From Ochromonadaceae sp. CCMP2298 (taxonomy: Eukaryota > Sar > Synurophyceae > Ochromonadales > Ochromonadaceae), in contig MU633949.1 of NCBI GenBank assembly GCA_026770595.1, positions 1 to 18,908 of the forward strand: a stretch of DNA of 18,908 nucleotides. Reading direction: 5' to 3'. Under the pieces are notes generated by a model that saw only the letters and a list, made by a program, of their open reading frames with translations, did no database searches and was not told the origin of the DNA. The position numbers and the translations under genes were made by a program. Below are positions 1 through 12,300 of the stretch, piece after piece; the first letter of the stretch is position 1; the number at the start of each line of letters is the position of its first letter.

Positions 1-313
1 ATATTTGCAAGTTGAGTGATCTGTAGATGAGTTGTCACCCAAAATCATCTTTTCATGAAATCGAAAATGTCACAAACCCCGCAGAGCACAGTAGGGGTTG
101 TCCATGGTGTAACGGTCGCGTTCTGTGCAAAAAAATGAAACCGTTGTGCCGCCAACACATTTCGAAGGGCGAAGGGCTCTTCCAATCTTTGCGGCCCGCG
201 CGGCGCGGCGATTCGACTCGTTGGCAAGCCTCCTCCTCCATATTTTTTCCGACTCTTGCCGTTGCTGCTCTATTCTGTTCGACTGACGCCCGCGTGCGCG
301 AAAGGAAGACAGG
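1..313. other. 5' flank of the dynein gene, no gene seen
   Basis: I see no conserved coding signal here. The open frames present read into the dynein gene out of frame and carry no recognisable domain. The stretch is less GC-rich than the gene that follows and has a T-rich patch near 241-249, about 65 nt before the first ATG. It presumably holds the promoter and 5' UTR of the dynein gene, but no individual element can be assigned. Confidence 0.5.
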
Positions 314-3300
314 ATGCAGCGACCCGCGGAGATGGTTTGGAGCCAGCCGAAGTGCATGGGCGACCCCCCATCGCGTCGGTCTGGGCACAGCTTCTGCGTG
401 GTCGGCGATCAGGTCTACCTCTTCGGTGGAAATGACCTGCGCCGCCCGCCCGGACCCAATGGCGAGCTATTTAAATTGGATATGAGCTCTTCGGAGTTCT
501 ACTGGACCAAAGTCGCGGGCTCTGGCAGGCAGCCAGAGGCGCGATCGCACCACTCGATGGTGCTGTGTGGCAAAAAAATAATCCTGTTCGGTGGATTCAA
601 GAGCTCCAGTATTCGTTACAACGACATCTGGATTTTGGACACCACCAACGATGAGTGGAGCCAGCCGCACATCGGCGTGACTGAGATCAAGGCGGACGGG
701 GAGACGGCCTTCAAGCGAAACTGGCCTGAGGTGCCCTCCCCCCGTGGGGCGCACTCTGCCACCCTCATCGGCACGCAGATGTACATCTTCGGCGGGTATG
801 GCGGCTCGGGGTTCGCGCGCCGCGACTTCAACGACGTGACTGCGCTGGACCTGGAGACTTGGGAGTGGCGGCCCATCGAGTGCACCGGAGAGGTGCCGGA
901 TGCGCGCTCCGGTCACCAGGGCGTGTCTGTGCTCGAGAAGATCTACGTGATTGGCGGTTGGAACAGCCTGGTGCAGTTCGACAATATGTACGTGCTGGAC
1001 ACAGAGACCAGCACCTGGACCAAGCCCCAGTCGCAGAATCCCTTCGGACCGCCGCGCTGGAACTTCTCCGCAGTGTCCGTCTTCGCCGTGCCGCACTGGA
1101 AGGTGTTCATGTTCGGAGGTAACAGTGGAGACCTGAACGAGGGCGGCAACCCGCAGGGCGAGTACCGCAACGACATGGTGGTGCTGGAGACCGGGACCAA
1201 CACCTGGACGCGCCCCACAGTGCTGGGCAACGTCCCCTGCGAGCGCGGAGAGACGCAGATGATCTACGACCCCAAGGGCTCCCGCATCGTGGTCTTCGGA
1301 GGATGGGCCAACCGCTGGTTCGGCGACCTGTACGTGTGCAAGGTGGCGGACGTGGTGGGCCCCCCCTACAGCATCACCTCCGTGTCCCCCACCATGGGGC
1401 CCATCACAGGTGCCACCAAGTGCACCATACAGGGGGTGGGCTTCATGAGCGCAGGCAAGCAAGCCATGATCCGCTTCGCCTGCATCAAGGGCTTCATGGA
1501 GGTGTCTGGGGACGTGACGAGCGACACCACCATCGTCTTCGACACGCCCAACTTCGAGAAGTTCGGGCCCATCAACGTGGAGGGACGCGCAGGCGTGGGG
1601 GGCAAATCTCTCACGAACGGCAGCATCGACTTCAACTACTTCTCAGTCACCAGCTGTGAGACCACGCTCTGCTTCGGGCCCGCCGTGATAAACAAGTGCG
1701 TGGCCAAGCACCCCATCACGATGGTCATCCAGGCCAGAGACGTCAAGGGCGCCAACCGCACCTGCGGCATGGACGAGTACGTGCTGACGCTGGGCAGCGT
1801 GGTGCAGAAGAAGGACAAGGAGGTGGTGACGCCTATGGAGAACGTGACCTTCGACATTCTGGACCAGAGAGACGGCACCTACGTGGTGACCTTCACCTAT
1901 CCCGAGGAGGGCACCTACCAGCTGTCCGTGGACTTCCTGGGCACCTTCCTGGGCAAGGCCGGACAGGTGCGCGGCTCACCCTTCCGCGTGCAGGTGCTGG
2001 CCGAGGGAGACCCTCTGAACAACGAGATGAACGGCCCCCTGACGATGGAGTACATCCGCAAGCAGATCAAGGAGACCAAGGACTACTCCAACAACGCGCT
2101 GAAGAGTCTGAAGAAGACCATCCCCAAGGAGGAGGTGGACGCGCTCATCAAGGTCAAGGAGGTGCTGCAGGACGTGGCGGAGAAGAAGGCCTCCATTGAC
2201 CTGCAGTCAGACAGCTGCAGAGCCTCGCTGCTGTACTTCAAGAGCAAGGGCGGGCCCATGGAGAAGATGATCGACCAGATCGACAACGCCACGGCCCTCT
2301 GGTCAGACGTGCTCAAGCAGTCGCCCATCACGCAAAACTCGATCGTGCCTCTGGAGAAGACGTGGACGGGCATCATCGAGGAGCAGATCGACCAGTACAG
2401 CAAGGAAATGACGCAGAAGCTCAAGGAGTTCAAGACGCGCACCTTCTGGAACGAGGGTCTCACGCCTGTGGAGGCGCGCAAGGCCATGATGGAGGCGTCC
2501 AAGTTCGCCAAGAAGGAGCGTGCCGTGCTGACCACCAAGGCCAACCTGTGCAAGACCTTCGACTTCCCGCACCTGGTCAAGAGCGCCACGGAGGTGCAGG
2601 TGGAGATGGAGGAGGACTTGGCGGAGTGCGAGAAGATGTGGGACGTGACGGAGTCTCTGCAACGCTTCGTAACGGAGAGCAAGGAGATCCTGTGGGCGGA
2701 GATGGACATGAACGAGATGGACGAGGGGAGCAAGAATCAGGTCAAGGCTGTCAAGACGCTGCACAAGTGCACCAGATGGTCTCCCGCCTACAAGGCGGCG
2801 GACAAGCTCTCCAAGGACTTCCTCAACACCATCCCGCTCGTCTCGCTGCTGGCCGCCAAGTGCATGCGCGAGCGCCACTGGGAGGCTTTGATGACCGTCA
2901 CGGGCAAGAATTTCACCCCGCCCTACGCGAACAAGGAGCTGCTGATGGGGGGCATCCTGGACCTGAACCTGCACGAGTTCACTGCGGACGTGGAGGACAT
3001 CTGCGACCAGGCCGTGAAGGAGCTCAAGATCGAGACCACCGTGGCGCAGCTGGGCGAGCGCTGGGTGGGCATTGAGTGGCTCAGTGACCCATACAAGGAC
3101 ACCGACGTGCCTCTGCTGAAGATGGCGGAGGAGGACTTCGAGGCTCTGGAGGCCGACCAGCTCGCTGTGCAGGGCATGCTGGCCTCCAGGTTCGTCAAGC
3201 AGTTCGTGGATGAGGTGCAAGGGTGGCAGAAGCAGCTCGCCAACGTGGCAGACGTGTTCGTGCTCATCGGGGAGATTCAGCGCACCTGGTCGTACCTGGA

Positions 3301-6300
3301 GCCGCTCTTCGTGGGCTCAGAGGAGGTGAAGAGAGAGCTGCCCGAGGACGCCAAGCGCTTCGAGGGCATCGACACCAACGTGAAGCACGAGCTCAAGACG
3401 GCCTGGGAGCTGAAGAACGTCAACCAGGGCTGCAACCAGGAGGGCCTCATCGGCAGGCTGGAAAACGTGCTCGAGCAGCTCGACATCTGCAAGAAGAGCC
3501 TGTCGGACTTCCTGGACGGGCGCCGCCGCCAGTTCCCCCGCTACTACTTCACCTCCGAGGCGGACCTGCTGGACATCCTGTCCAACGGCTCTGCGCCCGA
3601 GAAGGTGCTGAAGCACACAGCCAAGGTGTACCTGTCCTCCAAGACGCTCGTGCTGCACAAGACGGAGCGCACGCCTGATGACCGCCCATACGCTATCGGC
3701 TGGGTGTCCGGCGTGGGCACGGAGAACGTGTCCTTCGAGCCTCGAGTGGCTCTGGACGGCAAGGTGGAGATCTACCAGCAGACCATCCTGGACTCCATGA
3801 AGCAGACGCTCTTTAACACACTGTGTCGCTCGCTGGTGCGCTACAGGGCCATGGACCGCACAGAGTGGCTGATGCACAAGAAGCCCGAGCCCAACCCCAA
3901 CGAGGACTCGTCCGACCCTGCGCAGATCATCCTGCTCTCTCTGGCCATATTCTACGTAGAGGAGGTGGAGACGGCCTTCCGCGCATTCGGATCGAACCCT
4001 GACGCCATGCGAGACTACTCGCAGATGCAGGTGGGGCAGCTCAAGGAGCTCATCCGCCTCACGCAGTCCAAGCTCAACAAGAGCGACCGCACTAGGGTGA
4101 TGGTGTGCATCACCATGGACGCGCACAGCAGAGACATCGTGATCGGTATGATCAGAGACAACGTGCAGGAGGTGAGCGCCTTCCAGTGGCAGTCGCAGCT
4201 CAAGCACAAGTGGCGCGTGTCCCCGCCCAGTGCATCTTTCAAGAACCGCGACCCGCACCTGAGAGGCGAAGGGGGTGAGCGCGCCGAGATCGCCATCGCG
4301 GATGCCACCATGCCCTACGACTACGAGTACCTGGGCAACGGACCCAGACTGGTGATCACGCCGCTCACTGACCGCATCTACGTCACGGCCACGCAGGCGC
4401 TCAACCTCAAGATGGGCTGCGCGCCCGCCGGGCCTGCGGGCACGGGCAAGACTGAGTCTACGAAGGACCTTGCGAGCGCGCTAGCCAAGTGCTGCTACGT
4501 GTTCAACTGCTCCCCTGAGATGGACTACCTGGGCCTGGGCAACATCTTCAAGGGCCTGGCCTCCTCTGGCTCCTGGGGCTGCTTCGACGAATTCAACAGA
4601 CTGATCCCAGAGGTGCTCTCCGTGTGCACGGTGCAGTTCAAGTCTGTGTGCGATGGCGTCAAGGCCGAGTCTGCTCGCATCGTGATCGAGTCGGACGAGA
4701 TTTCCCTCGACCCCACCTGCGGCGCATACATCACCATGAACCCCGGGTACCTGGGCCGCTCCGAGCTGCCCGAGGGCCTGAAGGCGCTCTTCCGCCCCAT
4801 CACCGTGATGGTGCCGGACCTGGTGCTGATCTGCGAGAACATGCTCATGGCGGAGGGGTTCACGCAGGCCAAGGTGCTGGCATCCAAGTTCTATGGCCTC
4901 TACTCGCTGCTGCGCGACCTGCTCTCCAAGCAGATGCACTACGACTGGGGCCTGCGCGCAGTCAAGTCCGTGCTGGTGGTGGCTGGCAGCTTCAAGCGCA
5001 TGGAACCCGACCTGCTGGAGGAGGCTCTGCTCATGCGTGCGCTCAGAGACTTCAACATCCCCAAGATCGTGCGGGAAGACGAGGTGGTCTTCTTCGGGCT
5101 GCTGGGGGACCTGTTCCCAGGCATCGACCCGCCCCGCAAGGTCAACCCCGAGCTGGAGGAGCTGGTGGCCCTGGCCTGCGAGAAGACCGGCAACCACCCA
5201 GACGACCTCTTCCGCCTGAAGGTGGTGCAGCTGGAGGAGCTGCTGGATATTAGGCACTGCGTGTTCATCATGGGCCCGCCCGGCGCGGGCAAGACGCAGT
5301 GCTGGAAGACGCTGGCTGAGGCGCGCACGCTGAGGGGGGACAAGACCAAGTGCGTGGACATCAACCCCAAGTCGGTGAAGACGGAGGAGCTGTACGGGTT
5401 TATCAGCATGGCCACCAGAGAGTGGAAGGACGGCCTGCTCTCCAAGATAATGAGGGACCTTGGGGAGATCCCTGACGAGAAGCCCAAGTGGATCATCCTG
5501 GACGGAGACCTTGATGCCAACTGGATCGAGTCGATGAACAGCGTGATGGACGACAACAAGATGCTCACTCTGGCCTCCAACGAGCGCATCCCCCTCAAGG
5601 CGCACATGAGTCTCATATTCGAGATCAGAGACCTGAGATTCGCCACGCCCGCCACTGTCTCCAGAGCAGGCATCCTGTATATTTCCACAGACGACGGCAC
5701 GCAGTGGCAGAGTCTAATCCAGAGCTGGGTGCGCAAGGTGGAGGCCAGCGAGGCAGTGAAAGAGAAGCTGCAGGCGTGCTTCACTTCTTACGTGAAGCCC
5801 ACGCTGCGTTGGATGATCACCACGGTCACTCCGGTGGTGTCTCTGCAAGACATGAACTTCGTGCAGACGCTGCTCTACATGCTGGATGGGACGCTCACCG
5901 CGCAGATAAAGGAGTCAGAATTGGCGGACGCGGTGGAGAAGGCCTTCGTGTTCGCCATGATTTGGTCCATGGGCTCGGCCCTCACAGTCACGGACGACGG
6001 CACGGACAACCGCAAGCTGTTCAGCGACTGGTGGCGCACTGAGTGGCGCACCGTGAAGATGCCCACCCAGTACACGATCTTCGACTACTGGTACGACCCC
6101 ACCTCCAACAGCTTCGAATTGTGGTCCAAGAGCCCCTTCCTGTCCGCCGACATGATGGATTACAACTCCTCCACCCCCATGGCCTCCGTCACTGTGCCCA
6201 CCCCCGAAACCTGCTCCGTTACCTTCTGGATGAAGATTCTCGTCGACATGCGCAGACCCGTCATGCTCGCGGGCCCCTCGGGTACGGGCAAGACGCAAAT

Positions 6301-9300
6301 CGTCAACGGCATGCTGGCCGGCTTCGACCCCGCAGAGATGCTGTCCACCAACATAAACTTCAACTTCTACACCACCTCGGCAGTGCTGCAGAACACCATG
6401 GCCATCCCGCTGGTGAAGAAGACGGGCACCAACTACGGCCCCCCGGGTCAGGCCAAGCTGGTGTACTTCGTGGACGACATCAACCTGCCCGAGGTGGACC
6501 CCTACGATACGCAGTCCGCCATCGCCCTGCTGCGCCAGCACCTGGAGTACGAGCACCAGTACGACCTGGCCAAGCTGACGGTCAAGAACATCGGCAGCAC
6601 GCAGCTGGTGGCGTGCATGAACCCCACCGCGGGCAGCTTTGAGATCAACCCCAGACTGCAGCGCTGGTTCGCCACCTTCGCCATTGGCCTGCCCGAGACC
6701 ATGTCCCTGCACACCATCTACCTCACCTTCCTCACGGGCCACCTCAAGAAGTTCGACGAGGAGGTGCAGAGCGTGGCGCGCGACCTGGTGAGGGGTGCGG
6801 TGTCTCTGCACAGAGAGGTGATGAACAACTTCCGCAAGACCGCGCAGAACTTCCACTACGAGTTCAACATCCGCCACATCAGCAACGTCTTCCAGGGCCT
6901 GCTGGTCTCGCTGCCTGCGCAGTTCCACAGCCCCGAGAAGTTCGTGCATCTGTGGCTGCACGAGTCAGAGCGCGTGTACGGAGACCGCCTGGTGTCGTAC
7001 GAGGACCTGACCAAGTACAACACCATCGTGCAGGCGCAGCACAAGAAGGTGTTCCCCTCCTACAACGTGGCTCGCTTCTACTCCACTGAGAACTCGGACC
7101 CGCTGATCTTCTGCCACTTCGCGGAGAACATCCAGGACAAGGTGTACGACATGACCAAGAGCATGGTCAAGCTCAACCACGTGCTGGAGGACGCGCTGCG
7201 TGAGTACAACGAGACCAACGCCACCATGGACCTCGTGCTCTTCGACGACGCCATGAAGCACATCGCGCGCATCGTAAGGGTGGTGATGAACGAGGGAGGG
7301 CATGCGCTGCTGGTGGGCGTGGGCGGGTCCGGCAAGCAGTCTCTGTCTCGCCTGGCGGCCTTCATCTGCGGCTTCAAGGTGGTGCAGATCGTGATCTCGT
7401 CCACCTACGGCATCAACGACCTCAAGGAGGACCTCAAGATGATGTACAACAAGGCGGGTCTCAAGGAGGAGGGGGTCATGTTCCTGCTAACGGACAGCCA
7501 GATCACCAACGAGCGCTTCCTGGTCTTCCTCAACGACCTGCTGGCCAGCGGCAACGTGCCCGACCTCTTCACGCCCGACGAGGTGGACACCATCGTCAAC
7601 GCCGTGGCCAACAAGGTAAAGGCGCTCGGCATGGTGCCCGAGAAGGGCAACTGCTGGGACTTCTTCATAACCGAGATCCGCAAGAACCTGCACGTGGTGC
7701 TGGCCTTCTCGCCCGTGGGAGACGCCTTCCGCACACGCGCGCGCAAGTTCCCCGCCATCGTGAACTGCACAGTGATCGACTGGTTCCAGCCCTGGCCCTA
7801 CGAGGCGCTCTTCTCAGTGGGCAAGCGCTTCATGAAGGAGGTCGACTTGGGCACTGACGCCGTCAGAGACGTGGTGGAGAGCTTCCTGCCCTACTCCTTC
7901 ACCAAGGTCAACGACATGGCCGTGAAGTTCAAGCAGGCAGAGCGCCGCCACGTGTACACCACGCCCAAGTCCTTCCTGGAGCTGCTCAAGCTCTACAGCA
8001 CGCTGCTCAAGAGCAAGCGCAGCGACTCAGACGATGCCATCGAGCGCCTGTCCAAGGGCCTGGAGAAGCTGCGCGAGACGGCAGACGCGGTGACGCAGAT
8101 CGAGGCTGACCTGAAGATTTCTCTGGAGGAGGCTGACCAGAAGCGCACCGTGGCGGAGGGCATCGCGGAGGTGGTCAGCAAGGAGAAGGCCATCGTGGAG
8201 GTGGAGACGGCCAAGGCGCAGGTGCAGGCCAAGGAGGTGGCGGTGATCCAGTCGGACGTGAGGGAGAAGCAGCGCACTACTGAGAACGACTTGTCCAAGG
8301 CAGAGCCCATGGTGGAGGCGGCCATGGCTGCGCTCAACACGCTGGACAAGAAGGACCTGGGAGAGGCAAAGACCATGGCCAAGCCTCCCGCAGGCGTGGA
8401 CGACGTGTTCGCCGCGACCATGATCCTGCTGGCCGGCATCCACCCCAACGTGGTCATCCAGAAGAACGGGAAGGTGAAGGACAAGAGCTGGGAGGCGAGC
8501 AAGAAGCAGCTGCTGGGCTCTATCCCCGAGTACATCGAGTTCCTCAAGGGCATCAAGACGGCGGTGGACGACGGGTCCGCTCCCAAGCTGAACTTCTCCG
8601 AGGTCAAGGCGCTCACGAACCTGGAGCACTTCACTCCCGAGATCATCATGGGCAAGAACAAGGCCGCAGCGGGTCTGTGCTCGTTCGTGGTGAATATCGT
8701 GCTGTACTACGACGTCGTGGTGACCGTGGAGCCCAAGAGGAAGGCGCTGGCAGAGGCCAACGAGCAGCTGGAGACCGCCAACGCCACTCTGAAGGTGGTC
8801 ATGGAGCAGGTGGCGGAGCTGGAGAGCAAACTGGCCAAGCTCACCGCAGAGCTCAACGCAGCCAACGCGGAGAAGCAGGACGCCATGGACACGGTGGAGA
8901 AGGGGCAGAAGAAGCTGGACCTGGCGCAGCGCCTGACCACTGCATTGGCGTCTGAGAACGTGCGCTGGGCGGAGAACATCGTGATGATGGAGGCAGACAA
9001 GACGCTGCTCACGGGGGATGTGCTGCTGGCCTCGGCCTTCATCTCCTACGTGGGGCCCTTCACCAAGGTCTTCCGAGACAAGCTCATGTCGCAAATATTC
9101 ACGCCCTTCCTCAAGGAGAAGCTGCAGGTAGCAGTGGGAGAGGGGGTGGACATCCCCATGTCATTGGCCCCAGACCCGCTCAAGATCCTCACCTCCCCTG
9201 CCGCCGTCGCTTCGTGGGGCGCAGACGGCCTGCCCGCCGACCAGGTGTCAGTGGAGAACGGCACCATCGTGTGCAGCTCTGCGCGCTGGCCGCTGATCAT

Positions 9301-12300
9301 CGACCCGCAGCTGCAGGGCATCAAGTGGCTCAGACAGAAGGAGTCTGGCCCGGAGCGCAACCTGCAGGTGGTGCGTCTGGGCCAGAGCGACCTGCTGCGC
9401 AAGCTGGAGAGCGCCCTGGAGAACGGGCACACTATTCTGATCGAGAACATAGGCGAGTCCATCGACGCAGTGCTGAACCCAGTCGTGCAGCGCGCCTCCA
9501 TCAAGCGCGGCAAGAAGAGCTACATAAAGCTGGGAGACACGGAGGTGGAGTTCCACCCAGACTTCCGGCTGTACCTGCACACCAAGCTGTCGAACCCGCA
9601 CTACCCGCCCGAGATCCAGGCCGAGGCCACGCTGATCAACTTCACGGTGACCGCGCTTGGCCTGGAGGATCAGCTGCTGGCCCTGGTGGTGCGCAAGGAG
9701 CGCCTGGACCTGGCCCTGCTGTCCGAGGACCTGGTGAAGCAGCAGAACGACTTCACGATCAAGATCAAGGACCTGGAGGACAACATCCTGTACAAGCTGG
9801 CCGTGGCGCAGGGAGACATCACGGACGACGTGGACCTGATCGAGGGGCTGGAGGAGGCCAAGCGCATCGCCAACGACATCTCGGTCAAGCAGGTGATGGC
9901 GGCCACCACGCAGTCCACCATCAAGACCACCTCGGAGAAGTACAGGAGCGTGGCCAACCGCTCCTCTCTGCTGTTCTTCCTGATGAACGACCTGCCCAAG
10001 ATGCACACCTACTACATGTACTCGCTGTTCGCCTTCACGCAGGTCTTCTACAGAGGCATAGACTATGTGCCCAACGTGCTGCTGGACGCGCCTGCTGAGG
10101 ACGAGGCTGCGGAGGCGGCGGCATTGTTAGCAGGGCCGAGAGAGGCCACAGATGCGGAGCTGGTAACCCGCTGCGTGGTGCTGATCAACTCGATCACGGA
10201 GACGGTGTTCAACTACGTGAGAAGGGGCTTGTTCGAGATGGACAAACTCACCGTGGCCACCATACTCACCCTGCGCATCGCCATCAACGACGAAAGCCTG
10301 CAGCCAGAGGAGGTGGAGTACCTCGTGGAGGGCAAGATCAGCGGAGACCCGGGGAACATGGGACCTCTGCAGGAGTGGCTGCCCACATCCATCTGGCCGC
10401 GCATCAAGGCGCTGGAGGGTCTGAAGCGCTACACGGGTCTGGGCGACAGCATGCAGTCGGACTCCGACGAGTGGCAGAAGTGGTTCGACAGCGAGATGCC
10501 CGAGGCCGCCAGACTGCCCGGAGACTACCAGAAGATCCTATCCGACTTCGACAGACTCATTCTTCTCAGAGCCATGCGCCCAGACCGCGTCACCACCGCT
10601 CTGCGCTCCTACATCAGCGACATCATGGGAGAGGTGTACGTCTTCCAGAAGCCCTTCGACATGGCCGCCACCTACGCGGAGACGTCCAACCAGACGCCCA
10701 CCTTCTTCGTGCTATTCGCGGGCGTGGACCCCACGCCCTGGGTGGAGGGCCTGGGCAAGGAGATGAACATCACTCTGGAGAACGGCAGGTTCAAGAATAT
10801 CTCCATGGGACAGGGGCAGGAGAAGCCCGCAGAGGCGGTGGTGGAGACGTTTGCGAAAAACGGTGGCTGGGTGATGCTGCAGAACTGCCACCTGATGCAG
10901 TCCTGGGTGCCCAGGCTGGAGCGTCTGCTGGAGGTGGTGCAGGAGAACGCGCACGAGGACTTCCGGTGCTTCATCAGCGCAGAGCCGCCGCCGGTGTCCA
11001 GCTGGAAGAACATGCCCGAGAGCCTGATGCAGGGGTCGGTGAAAGTGGCCAACGAGGCGCCTGCGGACATCAAGTCCAACATCACCAGAGGCTGGGCCAA
11101 CTTCACGCACGAGCGCATCGAGGGCTGCACGAAGAAGACGGAGTTCAAGGCCTGCCTGTTCAGCCTCTGCTGGTTCCACTCCATCGTGCTGGGACGCAGG
11201 CGCTTCGGGCAGCAGGGCTGGTCTCGCAAGTACTCGTTCAACACTGGCGACCTGACCATCTGCGCCAACGTGCTGCAGGCGTACCTGGAGGCCAACCCAG
11301 TCATCCCCTGGGACGACCTGCGCTACATCTTCGGCGAGATCATGTACGGCGGACACATCACGGACGCCTGGGACAGACGCACCTGCAACTCCTACCTCAG
11401 CGTGCTGGTCAACGAGCAGCTGTTCAACCTCCTAGAGCTGGGCCCCGGCTTCAAGTCCCCCGACCCCACCACTCTGGACTACGATGGCTACCTCAACTAC
11501 GTGGACACGCAGCTGCCCGCAGACTCGCCCAACATGTTCGGCCTGCATCCCAACGCAGAGATCGGCTACCTCACCAACTGGACAGCCGCCATCTTCGACA
11601 CTATCCTGTCCCTGGGCGGGGGGAGCGACGGAGGCGGGGGCGGCAGCTCTTCAGTGATCAAGGACTCCATGGAGTACTTCATGAAGACGCTGCCCGATCC
11701 CTACCAGATGATCGACATAAACGACCTGGCGGCCCCCCTGCTGGGGCAGGAGGCAGGCCCCTTCGTGGTGGTGGCGCTGCAGGAGTGCCAGCGCATGAAC
11801 GTGCTGATCAACGAGATCAAGCGCTCTCTGATCGAGCTGGACAAGGGCATGAAGGGCCAGCTGAACATGTCCCAGCCCATGGAGGACCTGATCACGGCCT
11901 TCGGACTCAACCAGTGGCCTGGCAGGAACCCCTACGCGCAGTGCAAGTGGGAGTCCAAGGCCTGGCCCTCCCAGAAGAACCTCGTGTCCCAGTTCGCAGA
12001 CATGATGCTGCGCATTGAGCAGCTCACCACCTGGAGTGCAGAGCTGATCACGCCCTTCTCGGTCTGGCTGCCTGGGCTGTTCAACCCCACCTCCTACCTG
12101 ACGGCGGTCATGCAGGTGACAGCGCGCAGGACGGGTCTGCCTCTGGACCAGATGACTACCGAGACGCACATCAGCACCTTCCTCAAGCACGATCTCATCG
12201 ACTACTACCCAGTGGATGGAGCCTTCGTGCACGGCCTATACATAGAGGGCGCGCGCTGGCCCACCGGGGAGGACGCCGGCGAGCCCGAGTTGATAACGGG

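Noticed and set aside
27-485. A 152-codon + strand frame across the dynein start
   Set aside because: It overlaps the kelch coding region in another frame and has no recognisable content.
7316-7339. AAA4 P-loop ending GKQ instead of GKT as a broken ATP site
   Set aside because: GVGGSGKQS-type loops are normal for AAA4 of axonemal dyneins.
11608-11651. Gly-rich stretch in the dynein C-terminal region as an odd insertion
   Set aside because: A Gly-rich variable loop near this point is common in axonemal dynein heavy chains.
10375-12018. A 547-codon + strand open frame overlapping the dynein gene, and other long overlapping frames such as 4481-5605 and 8027-9094 on the minus strand
   Set aside because: They are shadows of the dynein frame. 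Strong G/C third-position bias removes stops from other frames; the products are Arg/Ala/Gly- or His/Leu/Val-rich with no domains.
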